Source: Clostridium_X cadaveris
GTDB taxonomy: Bacteria; Bacillota; Clostridia; Clostridiales; Clostridiaceae
Assembly (NCBI RefSeq): GCF_039521325.1
Contig: NZ_BAAACD010000024.1
DNA: 64,000 nucleotides
Direction: 5' to 3' (one strand)
The position numbers were made by a program, and so were the translations under genes. The notes under the pieces were generated by a model. The model worked only from the letters and a program-made list of their open reading frames with translations, did no database searches and was not told the DNA's origin. Of this stretch, positions 1 through 8,934 are shown piece by piece; the stretch's first letter is position 1, and each line of letters starts with the position of its first letter.

Positions 1-587
1 ACGCTGTCATGAATTTCTCTTGAAATTCTGTTTCTTTCTTTTAAAAGCGTAAGTTCCTCTATAGATGAAGCATAATTTTCTAAATTTATATTTGCTTCTT
101 TTAATTCTTTTTCCTTTACTCTCAGCTTGTCATAAAGTACTTGAGCATTCACCTTTTCTTTGTTTTCATTACTAACATAAAATAGAAGTATAATCATTGT
201 ACATATATACACTAAATTTAATGTACCTTCCCCATCCCCATTTATTAAAGATGCTAAAAATGTTCCTATAAAAATAATTCCTATAAGCCATTTTGAATAC
301 CTTGCCTTAAGCATGATAAAACAATCTAAAATAGATGGCAGCAAATATAAAATAAGTTTTCCAGAATATATGCTATAAGATAAAAATGCCAGCATTATTT
401 CTAGAGCAACAGAAACATATCCAAGCTTAGTTTTAAAATAGAATAGCCTTAGCTGATTGTTCAGTATAAATAATCCCATTATTATAGTAGCTAAAGTACT
501 CATATCCTTATGATTTACAATAAGCTGAAACAGGATTGCCGCTATCATAATATATCTTATTAAAATAAATTCCTTTAACTTTTTCAT
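1..587 (-). CDS. Sensor histidine kinase, HisKA_3 (NarL/LiaS) type, N-terminal part only
   Basis: Partial gene that runs off the left edge; 195 residues and two bases are visible. I translated it by hand from an ATG at 587 preceded by TTAGGAGATAAAT. The first about 145 residues are mostly hydrophobic, with several membrane segments and few charges. A charged coiled-coil linker follows (residues about 150-185), then the start of the dimerisation and phosphoacceptor helix with RNRISREIHDSV. The histidine in REIHDS is the expected phosphorylation site of this kinase class. The ATPase domain lies outside the window. It starts 15 bp after the acyltransferase stop, so the two are probably cotranscribed. 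A NarL-type response regulator is expected next, off the window. The ligand is unknown. Confidence 0.85.
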   Translation of the reverse strand, partial: MKKLKEFILIRYIMIAAILFQLIVNHKDMSTLATIIMGLFILNNQLRLFYFKTKLGYVSVALEIMLAFLSYSIYSGKLILYLLPSILDCFIMLKARYSKWLIGIIFIGTFLASLINGDGEGTLNLVYICTMIILLFYVSNENKEKVNAQVLYDKLRVKEKELKEANINLENYASSIEELTLLKERNRISREIHDS

Positions 588-602
588 ATTTATCTCCTAA
601 AA

Positions 603-1694
603 TTATTTTATTCCAAGCAGTACTTTAAAAGGTGATACCCTTTTACACAACTCATAAACCACGAAGCTTATCACAAATGACGATAAAATTATTATTATCA
701 TAGAAAGCCAGTGAGGTAGCATAAATGGAATGATGTAAAATGCTATGGTTAAAAGTATTGTTTGGTGAAGTATATAAACTGGAAAAGTCGCTTCATTTAA
801 ATACTTTAATATTTTATGATTCTTATTTAAGTACTTTATTCCATAAGAAACAACAACTAAAATCATAGTGATCATTACTGAATTTTTTAATATACCTTCT
901 ATGACGTAGGCTAATATCCCCAAATCCATAGATTCAAACCATATAAAATAGGTAATACCTAATATGCTGAAAATTACATTGAAAATTATAAATTTTTTTC
1001 TTTTAACTACCAAGTGATTTAAATATACTTCGTTACTATAGACTATATATCCTAATACAAAAATCAAAAGATTAGTAACAAATCCTTTACCCCCTATATT
1101 AGGAGCTAAATCAACAATTATTATAGATACTACAACCCAAAAAAGTCCTAGTTTACTCAAAAATACTTTTTGGAACTTTTCTAAAAATACTTCTCCTGCC
1201 TTTGTCTTCAATATCTTTATTATTCCTGTTCCTGCTAATGATATGAAAAATAAAAAGACTATAAACCATAAATGAGCTGGGGTAAATCCTCCATCAAATC
1301 CCATAAAATCATTTATATTAGTAAAGAAATACTTCATGTGTTCAATATAATTTACATTAGTCTCCCCTCTCCAAACCCTTGCAAGGTAAGTTTGAGGAGG
1401 CACCAAAGCTACAATTCCGAAGATAAATGGAATAAGCAGCTTCTTTGTTCTTTCTTTTAGATACTCTTTGCAGTTTCTTCTTGATAAAGCAAAATAAGTT
1501 GAAGCTCCTGCTAAGAAAAATAATAATGGCATATACCAAGAAAATGTGAATATTATAAATAAGTTTGAAAATAGATTTGTACTTTCAGACTTTACATAAA
1601 AATCTCCTAGATCTGTATATATCACAGCTGTGTGATATATAAACAGCATTAATATACATATATTTCTGATCCAATCAATTTCTCTTCTTCTCAT
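603..1694 (-). CDS. Membrane acyltransferase, acyltransferase-3 (OafA/YrhL) family
   Basis: Integral membrane protein of 363 residues with about ten hydrophobic segments. The N-terminus has the family pattern: a basic stretch, RREIDWIRN, then a first membrane helix containing FIYHTAVIY with the conserved histidine. Family members transfer acetyl or other acyl groups to sugars or wall polymers at the membrane. I chose the ATG at 1694 rather than the in-frame ATG at 1709 because GAGAGGTGAC lies just before 1694, inside the longer reading frame. It is followed after 15 bp by the sensor kinase gene, which suggests an envelope-related operon. The acceptor substrate cannot be told from sequence. 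Confidence 0.8.
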   Translation of the reverse strand: MRRREIDWIRNICILMLFIYHTAVIYTDLGDFYVKSESTNLFSNLFIIFTFSWYMPLLFFLAGASTYFALSRRNCKEYLKERTKKLLIPFIFGIVALVPPQTYLARVWRGETNVNYIEHMKYFFTNINDFMGFDGGFTPAHLWFIVFLFFISLAGTGIIKILKTKAGEVFLEKFQKVFLSKLGLFWVVVSIIIVDLAPNIGGKGFVTNLLIFVLGYIVYSNEVYLNHLVVKRKKFIIFNVIFSILGITYFIWFESMDLGILAYVIEGILKNSVMITMILVVVSYGIKYLNKNHKILKYLNEATFPVYILHQTILLTIAFYIIPFMLPHWLSMIIIILSSFVISFVVYELCKRVSPFKVLLGIK

Positions 1695-1813
1695 CCTGTC
1701 ACCTCTCATAATATATTTATTGCATCCTTATATGCACTATAATTATACCTTAATTTTTTTACTATTTATACATAATATTTTTACATTTACTAAGCTATAA
1801 TATTTAATTATTA

Positions 1814-1837
1814 AAAATTATAATTATTTGATATAAT
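1814..1837 (+). promoter_or_regulatory. Possible promoter of tyrA (extended -10)
   Basis: TGATATAAT gives an extended -10 (TATAAT at 1832-1837) about 77 bp upstream of the tyrA start. The -35 region is only AT-rich and has no good match. Assigned by position and the -10 only. Confidence 0.35.
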
Positions 1838-1860
1838 ATTCCTAATAATCAAAAATAACG

Positions 1861-1878
1861 GAAGTGATGTGTCACTTC
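1861..1878. repeat. 7-bp inverted repeat in the tyrA leader
   Basis: GAAGTGA TGTG TCACTTC is a perfect inverted repeat just downstream of the presumed transcription start and about 35 bp before the tyrA start codon. It could be an operator or a small leader hairpin. There is no T-run after it, so it is not a terminator. Confidence 0.4.
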
Positions 1879-1913
1879 AAAAGTAGCATAGCAGTATGGT
1901 AGGAGGATAAAAA

Positions 1914-2750
1914 ATGAAAATTGTTATTGTAGGTCTAGGAGTCATAGGTGGATCCTATGCTTTAGCACTAAAAAATTGCGGTTATAATGATGTGTATGGG
2001 ATCGATACAGATGTGTCTGCATTAAATATTGCAGAAAACAAGGGTATAATAAAGAAAGGCTTTACTGACGGAAAAGAAATATTAAATCATTGTGATTTAG
2101 TTATTTTAAGCATATACCCTGATTCTGTAGTAAAGTTTTTAACTAAAAACAAAGCTTTTTTTAAGTCAGGAGCTGTGTTAACTGATACCACTGGTATAAA
2201 GGTTTCCTTAGTTTCTAATATTGAAAAAATCTTAAGAGATGATATTGAATTTGTTTTTGGACATCCTATGGCTGGACGAGAGAAAAAAGGATTAGCATAT
2301 GCTGACAGCAAAGTTTTCAAAGGTGCTAATTACATAATCACTCCAACAAATCGGACTTCATCTAATGCTATTAATATAGTTGAAAAGCTGGCTTTGGATA
2401 TAGGATTTAAAAGAGTTACGAAAGTTCATCCAAAAGAACATGATGCTCTCATAGCATTTACATCTCAGCTCCCTCACATTATTGCTGTAGCTCTAATAAA
2501 TAGCGATGATGAAAAGTATGAAACAGGAAAATTTATAGGTGACAGCTACAGAGAACTAACTAGGATTTCAAATATAAATGGAGAACTTTGGACAGAGCTA
2601 TTCCTTAACAACAAAGAAAACCTTCTAAAATCTATTGATAATTTTGAAAAACAACTGACACTTTTAAAAAATGGTCTTATAGAAAACGACAAAAATCTTC
2701 TCATGAATTTATTTAGAGAATCTTCTATTAGAAGAGAAAAATTAGAATAA
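1914..2750 (+). CDS. tyrA: Prephenate dehydrogenase
   Basis: Protein of 278 residues that oxidises and decarboxylates prephenate to 4-hydroxyphenylpyruvate in tyrosine synthesis, using NAD(P). The N-terminus shows the Rossmann nucleotide loop GLGVIGGS. Next come the conserved DTTGIK segment (around residue 91) and FGHPMAGREKKG, the family signature with the active-site histidine. A later helical dimerisation region has the substrate-binding HDALIAFTSQLPH. The length matches stand-alone monofunctional enzymes with no fused chorismate mutase or ACT domain. AGGAGG lies just upstream. It stands alone between its own leader and a strong terminator, away from other aromatic genes in view. Confidence 0.92.
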   Translation: MKIVIVGLGVIGGSYALALKNCGYNDVYGIDTDVSALNIAENKGIIKKGFTDGKEILNHCDLVILSIYPDSVVKFLTKNKAFFKSGAVLTDTTGIKVSLVSNIEKILRDDIEFVFGHPMAGREKKGLAYADSKVFKGANYIITPTNRTSSNAINIVEKLALDIGFKRVTKVHPKEHDALIAFTSQLPHIIAVALINSDDEKYETGKFIGDSYRELTRISNINGELWTELFLNNKENLLKSIDNFEKQLTLLKNGLIENDKNLLMNLFRESSIRREKLE

Positions 2751-2754
2751 AAAT

Positions 2755-2804
2755 AAAAGTCCTCTGAAATCTATAAATGTTTTCAGAGGGCTTTTATTTG
2801 TTTA
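2755..2804 (+). terminator. Rho-independent terminator after tyrA
   Basis: An AAAGTCCTCTGAAA arm pairs with TTTCAGAGGGCTTTT, followed by a T-rich tract. It begins within 5 bp of the tyrA stop. Confidence 0.85.
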
Positions 2805-2858
2805 TTTTATATAATTTATAGGAATAATAATCTTATAAAGAAAGGAGGTTTTAATAGC

Positions 2859-3428
2859 ATGAGCAGAAACGCAAAAATATGGTTAGTTGTTATGATAGTG
2901 TTAGCCTTGATTATTTTTCCTATAGTTAACAGTTACAACGGTTTAGTCTCTCTTGAGCAGAATACGGCAGCTGCAGAATCAAACATAGATACCCAGCTTC
3001 AAAGAAGATCCGATTTAATTCCTAACCTTGTAAATACAGTAAAAGGTTATGCATCTCAAGAAAAAGATATTTTTACTGATATCGCAAATGCAAGAAGTAA
3101 ACTAGCTGGTGCTACTAATGTCACAGACCAGGCTAATGCAGATAGTGAACTTTCAACGGCATTGTCTAGACTTTTGGTGATAGTTGAAAGATATCCTGAT
3201 TTAAAATCAAATCAAAACTTTAGAGATTTAACAGTTCAACTGGAAGGTACAGAAAATCGAATTGCAGTAGCAAGACAGGATTATAATACTGCTGTTACAA
3301 AATATAATACTAAGAGAAGAAAATTTCCTACAAACATGATTTCTTCAATTTTGGGTTTCGACGAAAAACCTCTTTATAAAGCTAGCGAAGGAAGTCAAGA
3401 TGTTCCTTCAGTAGATTTTACTAAATAA
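2859..3428 (+). CDS. lemA: LemA family membrane protein
   Basis: Protein of 189 residues with one N-terminal membrane helix (about residues 7-25) and a long helical extracytoplasmic or cytoplasmic domain. Recognised from the characteristic run NGLVSLEQNTAAAES followed by QLQRRSDLIPNLVNTVKGYA, which is the core LemA pattern. The molecular role of LemA proteins is not firmly established; they often sit beside TPM-domain proteins, as here. AAAGGAGG precedes the ATG. The downstream TPM gene starts 3 bp after the stop, so the two are almost certainly translated together. Confidence 0.9.
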   Translation: MSRNAKIWLVVMIVLALIIFPIVNSYNGLVSLEQNTAAAESNIDTQLQRRSDLIPNLVNTVKGYASQEKDIFTDIANARSKLAGATNVTDQANADSELSTALSRLLVIVERYPDLKSNQNFRDLTVQLEGTENRIAVARQDYNTAVTKYNTKRRKFPTNMISSILGFDEKPLYKASEGSQDVPSVDFTK

Positions 3429-3431
3429 TTT

Positions 3432-4196
3432 ATGAAAAAGAAAATTTTTCTTTTTTCTCTCTTAATATTAGTATTACTTTTTTCTTCCAGTGCAGGAGCT
3501 TCTCCACAACTACCTTCTCCAACTCCTTACAAATATATAAACGACTACTCTGGTATCATTAACCATGACTATGCTGAAAAGATCGTTTCTATAGGCCGTG
3601 AACTGGAAAATAAAACTGGGTCTCAAGCAGTAGCTGTTGTAATAGATTCCACTGAAGGTATACCTATAGAAGATTATTCTATCAAGCTCTTCCGATCTTG
3701 GGGAATAGGTGAAAAAGGAAAGGATAACGGCCTTTTAATATTAGTAGCTGTAAAAGATAGGACTTGGAGAGTTGAAGTAGGAAGAGGTCTTGAAGGCGTA
3801 GTACCAGATGCCTTAAGCAACAGAGTTATGGAATCTTTAGCAAAACCAAATTTTGCAGATGGAAATTACGATGATGGAATACTAAACAGCTATAGCACTT
3901 TTTCTGATTATATTGCTAAAGATTATGGAATTACTCTTGATAAATCTCTAAAAATAATGCTGCCTAAAGAAGATTCATCTAACTCTAATATAGGCAAAGT
4001 TGCAGTATTCGTTTTTTTTGTCTTGATTCTTTTAGATGTTTTTCTAAATAAAGGAAGAGTTTCATCTACTATTCTTCAACTAGCATTTTGGAGTAATATT
4101 GGAAATAGACGAGGTCCCGGAGGCGGAAATAGCGGTGGATTTGGAGGATTTGGAGGCGGTTCTTCTAACGGTGGTGGTTCTTCCGGCAACTGGTGA
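3432..4196 (+). CDS. TPM-domain membrane protein (YgcG family)
   Basis: Protein of 254 residues: signal peptide (1-23), a TPM domain (about 36-160) with the typical YSGIINHDYAEKI and WGIGEKGKDNGLLILV stretches, one membrane helix (about 187-205), then a Gly/Ser-rich tail ending GGSSGNW. The tail is common in this family. TPM domains have been linked to membrane protein quality control and phosphatase activity in other lineages, but no function can be assigned here. No good ribosome site precedes the ATG, and it lies 3 bp after lemA, so translational coupling is likely. A strong terminator follows. Confidence 0.88.
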   Translation: MKKKIFLFSLLILVLLFSSSAGASPQLPSPTPYKYINDYSGIINHDYAEKIVSIGRELENKTGSQAVAVVIDSTEGIPIEDYSIKLFRSWGIGEKGKDNGLLILVAVKDRTWRVEVGRGLEGVVPDALSNRVMESLAKPNFADGNYDDGILNSYSTFSDYIAKDYGITLDKSLKIMLPKEDSSNSNIGKVAVFVFFVLILLDVFLNKGRVSSTILQLAFWSNIGNRRGPGGGNSGGFGGFGGGSSNGGGSSGNW

Positions 4197-4216
4197 TTTT
4201 TGATATAAACCCTTTG

Positions 4217-4269
4217 AATTAAAGGAAGGTGTAATTAATTTAACTTTACACCTTCCTTTAATTTTTTTT
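4217..4269 (+). terminator. Terminator after the lemA-TPM operon
   Basis: An 18-bp perfect inverted repeat (AATTAAAGGAAGGTGTAA with its complement) and a 10-base loop, ending in a run of eight T. Confidence 0.93.
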
Positions 4270-4370
4270 ATAAAACTGTTGTGTGAAAATGATTAATAGA
4301 CTATAATTAACTCATATATTTTGATAATCAAAATATTTTATACTCAAAACATATGGAGGATTTTAAAATT

Positions 4371-5450
4371 ATGAATATAAAACCATTAAAAATAGGAGAA
4401 TTTATATGCAAACTCCCTATAATTCAGGGAGGTATGGGAATTGGTGTATCCATGTCAAATCTAGCATCAAGTGTCACTAATGCTGGAGGTATAGGAGTGA
4501 TTTCAGCAGCTCAATGTGGCTATAAAGAAAAGGATTTTGAAACTAATAATCTAGCTGCAAATCTTAGAGCATTGAAAAAAGAAATAATAGCTGCAAAAAA
4601 CAAATGTAATAATGGTATATTAGGAGTTAACATTATGGTTGCTACAAACTTTTATGAAGAGCATGTAAAGACTGCAATCGAAGCTGGTATAGAATTGATA
4701 ATTTCTGGAGCTGGTCTTCCAACTGCTCTCCCTAAGATTGTGAAAGGTTCTAATGTAAAAATAGCTCCTATAGTATCATCTTTAAAAGCAGCAAAAGTCA
4801 TTTTGAAACTTTGGGATAAACATGATAATGTAACTGCTGATATGGTAATCATAGAAGGTCCTAAAGCTGGTGGACACCTTGGCTTTAAAGAAGATTCCCT
4901 TGAAATTGAAAATAAAAATTTTTATAATACCATATTAGATATAATATCAGAAGTAAAACTCTATAGTGAAAAATACTCAAAACACATCCCTGTAATAGTA
5001 GCCGGAGGAGTTTTCAATGGATTTGATATTGCAAAATATCTAAAGCTTGGAGCTGATGGAGTTCAGATGGCTACAAGATTTGTAGCTACACATGAATGTG
5101 ATGCTTCTATAGAATTTAAAAACGCATATATAAATGCACAATCTAAAGATGTGGTAATAGTGAAAAGTCCTGTGGGAATGCCTGGACGTGCTATTTTAAA
5201 CGATTTTGTAAGAAAAACTCAAGTTGGAAATATTAAAGTTACAAAATGTTATAACTGTTTGGCTCCATGTAATCCTGCCTCTACACCTTATTGCATAAGT
5301 AAAGCTTTAATAAACGCCGTATCTGGAAATGTTGAAGAAGGATTAATATTTTGTGGAGAAAATGCTTCTAGGATAAATAAAATTTGTTCTGTAGAAGAAT
5401 TAATGAATGAACTTAAAGAAGAAATTCTTATGGCAGAAATAAATCAATAG
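4371..5450 (+). CDS. NAD(P)H-dependent flavin oxidoreductase, nitronate monooxygenase/FabK-like
   Basis: FMN-dependent TIM-barrel protein of 359 residues. Visible family features: LPIIQGGMGIGVS near the N-terminus, SGAGLP, the GPKAGGHLG loop whose histidine is catalytic in nitronate monooxygenases, and VIVAGGVFNG followed by LGADGVQMATRF for FMN phosphate binding. A C-terminal cysteine group (KCYNCLAPCNP, then a further Cys) is present in a clostridial branch of this family. The role could be nitronate oxidation or an enoyl-ACP reductase-like reaction; the sequence alone does not separate them, but it is not beside fatty-acid genes. Start placed at 4371, because the GGAGGA at 4356 would lie inside the longer frame that begins at 4353. 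Confidence 0.82.
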   Translation: MNIKPLKIGEFICKLPIIQGGMGIGVSMSNLASSVTNAGGIGVISAAQCGYKEKDFETNNLAANLRALKKEIIAAKNKCNNGILGVNIMVATNFYEEHVKTAIEAGIELIISGAGLPTALPKIVKGSNVKIAPIVSSLKAAKVILKLWDKHDNVTADMVIIEGPKAGGHLGFKEDSLEIENKNFYNTILDIISEVKLYSEKYSKHIPVIVAGGVFNGFDIAKYLKLGADGVQMATRFVATHECDASIEFKNAYINAQSKDVVIVKSPVGMPGRAILNDFVRKTQVGNIKVTKCYNCLAPCNPASTPYCISKALINAVSGNVEEGLIFCGENASRINKICSVEELMNELKEEILMAEINQ

Positions 5451-5462
5451 ATTTGTAAATAA

Positions 5463-5507
5463 AAAGGTGTGCTGCAATATGATTATTTGCAGCACACCTT
5501 TAATTTT
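5463..5507. terminator. Bidirectional terminator between convergent genes
   Basis: AAAGGTGTGCTGCAA and its complement around an 8-9 base loop, with A/T runs on both sides. It serves the flavin oxidoreductase (plus) and the ArsC-like gene (minus). Confidence 0.88.
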
Positions 5508-5844
5508 ATTCCCAAGTCTGCCATATTTCAGGCTTATAACCAACAGTAGCTTTCTTTCCATTTCTAACAATAGGAGTTACATATAGTGAAGGATTCTTAA
5601 GAAGTATCTCTTCTCTCATATCTGCACTTCTTATCTTATCTAAGTTAAGCTTAGAATAATCTTTAGACTTTTTATTTATAAGCTCCTCGAGTCCAATAGC
5701 ATTTTTTATATTTGTAAGTTCTCCTTTGCTTATAGCTTTTTCTTTTAAATCTATAAATTGAAACTTTATATTTCTCTCTTTAAAGTATCTCTCTGCTTTC
5801 TTGGTGTCAAAACATTTTTTTATACCAAAAATTTGTACATTCAT
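5506..5844 (-). CDS. ArsC/Spx-fold protein (YffB-like)
   Basis: Thioredoxin-fold protein of 112 residues in the ArsC/Spx family. The N-terminal strand runs into GIKKCFDTKKAERYF, with one redox cysteine at position 11 and no CXXC pair. A mid-domain helix follows, then TPIVRNGKKATVGYKPE, which matches the 'RPI...vGF' end of the fold. Family members reduce arsenate or act as redox or RNAP-binding regulators; the lone cysteine and the C-terminal pattern favour the unassigned YffB-type group. It is the last gene of a minus-strand operon after the 114-residue protein and the AI-2E-type permease. GGAGGT precedes the ATG. Confidence 0.75.
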   Translation of the reverse strand: MNVQIFGIKKCFDTKKAERYFKERNIKFQFIDLKEKAISKGELTNIKNAIGLEELINKKSKDYSKLNLDKIRSADMREEILLKNPSLYVTPIVRNGKKATVGYKPEIWQTWE

Positions 5845-5858
5845 ATTTTATGTACCTC

Positions 5859-6203
5859 CTATTTTTGAAAATATTTTTCAATTTCTTTCACTCTATTTTC
5901 TCTTACATAGATTTCACTTAAATCTATATTTTTAGGATTGGTAGTTAGAGGATATTCCTTAAGCCATACATTTCCATCTATCATTAAGACATCCTCTACA
6001 GCCTTTTCTGGAGATTCATCATAAACTTCTTCTAGTTCTTCGTAAGGTGTAAGAACAGCAATTCTCCTACATGGTTCATCTGACTCCGTGTAAATATTAT
6101 AAAAGCTGTTATAAGTATCAAAAGACTTCATTGATGTAGCAATCTTAAGATGTACTTTTAATTTTTCTGCAAGTTTTAGTGCATTTGTAAAATTATTATC
6201 CAT
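5859..6203 (-). CDS. Conserved hypothetical protein, 114 residues
   Basis: I do not recognise this protein. It is 114 residues, acidic, soluble and without a signal peptide or membrane helix. It has a possible mixed alpha/beta core (KLKVHLKIATSM, RRIAVLTPYEE, EDVLMIDGNVWLKEYP). It lies 14 bp after the permease and 14 bp before the ArsC-like gene, so all three are probably on one mRNA. The ribosome site is GGGGT, ahead of an ATG at 6203. Confidence 0.6.
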   Translation of the reverse strand: MDNNFTNALKLAEKLKVHLKIATSMKSFDTYNSFYNIYTESDEPCRRIAVLTPYEELEEVYDESPEKAVEDVLMIDGNVWLKEYPLTTNPKNIDLSEIYVRENRVKEIEKYFQK

Positions 6204-6217
6204 ATTAGTACCCCATT

Positions 6218-7360
6218 CTATTTATTTTCAAGTTCTTCTTCATTAATATTTTTTTTAGAAAGTCTATTATTAATTATTGTAGACATTATACTATATATAA
6301 TACCAAGTAGTGGTATTCCTATCAATATCCCAAGTATTCCAAAAGTGCTTCCACCTATGGTTATAGCAAGTAGTACCCATAATGCAGAAAGGCCTATAGA
6401 GTGACCAACAACAAAAGGATAAATTAAATGCCCTTCTAACTGTTGTATAACTATTATGAGAACTATAAACCATAGAGCTTTGGTTGGATCTATCATAAAT
6501 ATTATAAATACGGCTGGAATAGTTCCTATTAATGCTCCAAAGATAGGTACAAGTGCTGTAACGCCTATTATAGTGCTTATAAGAACAGCATATGGAAGAT
6601 CTAAAACTTTCATTCCAACTAAGCATAGTAATCCTAGTATTATAGCTTCAATGCACTGTCCTGCTATAAACTTAGAAAATTTCCAATGAGATATCTTGGC
6701 TACTCCCATAACTTTATCGGCTTTATCTACATTTGCAAAAGCATAAAGCATCTTCTTTGCTTGAAGACCAAGCTTTTCCTTACTTAATAATATATAAATA
6801 GCTATTAAAAATCCCATAAAGAAATTTGCTATAACTGCTGTAACTCCAAAAGTAACCTGCAAAATCTGAGTAAGTACATTTCCTGTTATTTGTCCCACAA
6901 CTTTCAATATACTTTCTCCCATAGACAATATGCTGTTTACTATTTCATTTAAAACATCTGTATTTCCTACATATTTGAACAAGAAATCTTCTAATGACAC
7001 CAAATAATCCGGTATATTTTTTACTAACGTAGATCCACTTTCTATAAGTTGAGGAATTACAAAAACTATAAGACCTGTAACGAGTCCTCCTATTATAACA
7101 ATAGTTAAAATAAGAGAAATTCCTCTTGCTCCACTTTTTATATTAACCTTTTTTAAAATAGGTTCTACGATTTTATTTTCTATAAGCTTCATAGGAAGAT
7201 TAAGAATAAAAGCAATGGCTATACCTATAAGAAATGGTTTTAATATGCTTAGTGCCCCTCCTATAACCCCACCTACTGACTTTAAGTTTAAAAATATAAA
7301 TGCTAAAACAACTATGTATGTAGATAGCATTAAATTTGATTTAAATTTTGGATCTTTCAT
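6218..7360 (-). CDS. AI-2E family (UPF0118/PerM) transporter
   Basis: Membrane protein of 380 residues with the usual layout: two N-terminal helices, a pair around residues 60-100, a long extracytoplasmic segment, then a C-terminal cluster of helices containing the VTALVPIFGALIGTIPA stretch that marks the family. The name comes from one member linked to autoinducer-2 export; others move ions or osmolytes, so the substrate is open. A second paralogue is at 34884-36047. Start set at the ATG at 7360, because it aligns with the paralogue's N-terminus and lies 11 bases from GAGGG. An ATG at 7369 is the alternative. Confidence 0.82.
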   Translation of the reverse strand: MKDPKFKSNLMLSTYIVVLAFIFLNLKSVGGVIGGALSILKPFLIGIAIAFILNLPMKLIENKIVEPILKKVNIKSGARGISLILTIVIIGGLVTGLIVFVIPQLIESGSTLVKNIPDYLVSLEDFLFKYVGNTDVLNEIVNSILSMGESILKVVGQITGNVLTQILQVTFGVTAVIANFFMGFLIAIYILLSKEKLGLQAKKMLYAFANVDKADKVMGVAKISHWKFSKFIAGQCIEAIILGLLCLVGMKVLDLPYAVLISTIIGVTALVPIFGALIGTIPAVFIIFMIDPTKALWFIVLIIVIQQLEGHLIYPFVVGHSIGLSALWVLLAITIGGSTFGILGILIGIPLLGIIYSIMSTIINNRLSKKNINEEELENK

Positions 7361-7520
7361 ATAATTCATTTCCCTCTACAACTCTCCATATCATGACAAA
7401 ATTTATTACAGTAATAACAATTATATCATAGACGGAGTTTTTTATAAGAATCATAATAGCTGAAATTTGTTAATAATTATTTACTTTTATTTTAATAATA
7501 TAAGTCTGCCCTTATATTCA

Positions 7521-7556
7521 AAAAAAATTACGGATAGCCAAACTATCCGTAATTCT
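7521..7556 (-). terminator. Terminator of the DUF2680 gene
   Basis: The AATTACGGATAG hairpin with a 5-base loop, followed on the minus strand by a run of eight T. Confidence 0.82.
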
Positions 7557-7608
7557 TATTAGTTTAAGATTTTTAATTTATTCTTTTGAACTTAAAGTTA
7601 TATAGTAT

Positions 7609-8049
7609 TTAATTATTTTTTCCCATTTGTCCTTTTCTCATACCATTACCATTTTTACTACTATTACCTAAGCCTAATTTCATTCTATTTTCTTCTCGTT
7701 GTCCACTACCATCACAATTTTTTTGTCTTTCTTGAATTTCATTTACAATTTTATCTGCCTCTTCTTGTGTCATAGATCCTGACGAAACCTTTTCCTTTAG
7801 CCTTTCTCTCACAACTTCAAGCTTTGCTGATTTGAATTCTTCAATTACACCTGCTTCTTTTGCAATAGTTCCACAAGTCTTTCCTGTCTCTTTTCTTTCA
7901 TCTCTTATGCTTTCTACGCTACGTCCTGTTAATCCTGCTACAGCTTCTGCTGGACTATTATAACTAGTTGCTGCTAATGCTGTTATTGATGTCACACCTA
8001 TTACTCCTGCCATAGTACCTATTAAGATCGCTTTCTTTATGTTTTTCAT
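7609..8049 (-). CDS. Secreted DUF2680 protein
   Basis: Exported protein of 146 residues. The signal peptide (1-27) ends ALAATSY. The DUF2680 region (about 40-108) is helical and has the pattern SPAEAVAGLTGRSVE, then GKTCGTIAKEAG, then MTQEEADKIV. The C-terminal 35 residues are Asn/Gly/Lys/Met-rich and look disordered (GKNN at the end). The function of DUF2680 is unknown. It is transcribed away from the two-component system at 8227-10378 across a 177-bp gap, so control by that regulator is a fair guess. A terminator follows. Confidence 0.8.
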   Translation of the reverse strand: MKNIKKAILIGTMAGVIGVTSITALAATSYNSPAEAVAGLTGRSVESIRDERKETGKTCGTIAKEAGVIEEFKSAKLEVVRERLKEKVSSGSMTQEEADKIVNEIQERQKNCDGSGQREENRMKLGLGNSSKNGNGMRKGQMGKNN

Positions 8050-8226
8050 TTTACTACCTCCAATTAAATTTTTATTTTCTTTAGCTATATACTAACAACA
8101 ATGTGTGTCAAAAGTATGTTTTTCAATATGCTTTTTTGTGCTAAAATCTTAATTAATAACACAAAAAAGACAAATTTATTTGGTAGCATTATATTTGAAA
8201 AATATATTTTAAGGAGTTAAAAAACA

Positions 8227-8934
8227 ATGGGTAACATACTTATTGCAGATGACAATGTAACAATATCTTCTATTTTAGGTGAGTACGCTAAAAAGGAAGG
8301 GTTTACAGTATTTACAGCCGTTGATGGCTTTGATACTCTAAATAAATTTAATGAAAATGAATTTGAAATAATCTTGTTAGATGTAATGATGCCTAAAAAA
8401 GATGGTTTTCAAGTATGCAGAGAAATAAGAGAAAAATCTAATGTCCCAATAATAATGATTACAGCTCGTGGAGAAGATTTTGAAAGAATTATGGGACTTG
8501 ATATAGGTGCTGATGATTATATCGTAAAGCCATTTTCACCTGGTGAAGTAATGGCTAGAATAAGAGCTATTCTTAGAAGAATTTCAACTAATACAAATTC
8601 TTTAGATGAATTAAATATCAAAGAATTTTCCTTTGATAATCTCCATATTAATTTAACTGACTTTACTGCACAAATAAATGAAAATCCTATATCTCTTACG
8701 AAAAAAGAACTTGAAATCTTGTGGACCTTAGCTAATAATCCAAATAAAGTTTTTACAAGAGATTCTCTTTTGAACAGCCTTTGGGGATATGATTATTTTG
8801 GAGATAACCGTACAGTAGATTCTCATATAAAACGTCTTCGTTCAAAGCTTGATTTGTATGAGCATAACTCATGGCTTATTAAGACCATATGGGGAGTTGG
8901 ATATAAATTTGAGGTGCTACAAAATGAAAAATAA
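8227..8934 (+). CDS. OmpR/PhoB-family response regulator
   Basis: DNA-binding response regulator of 235 residues. Receiver domain 1-118: acidic pocket ADDN near the N-terminus, phospho-aspartate in LLDVMMPKKDG, conserved Thr in MITARGE and Lys in YIVKPFSPGE. Winged-helix domain about 130-230 with LTKKELEILWTLANNPNKVF and the recognition-helix region TVDSHIKRLRSKL. It overlaps the kinase start by 11 bp, so the pair is one operon. Likely targets are its own operon and the divergent DUF2680 gene. The stimulus is not known. Confidence 0.93.
   Translation: MGNILIADDNVTISSILGEYAKKEGFTVFTAVDGFDTLNKFNENEFEIILLDVMMPKKDGFQVCREIREKSNVPIIMITARGEDFERIMGLDIGADDYIVKPFSPGEVMARIRAILRRISTNTNSLDELNIKEFSFDNLHINLTDFTAQINENPISLTKKELEILWTLANNPNKVFTRDSLLNSLWGYDYFGDNRTVDSHIKRLRSKLDLYEHNSWLIKTIWGVGYKFEVLQNEK

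Noticed and set aside
8849..8923. Longer N-terminus for the sensor kinase (start at 8849)
   Set aside because: These codons lie wholly inside the response regulator and have no ribosome site; the ATG at 8924 has GAGGTGC.
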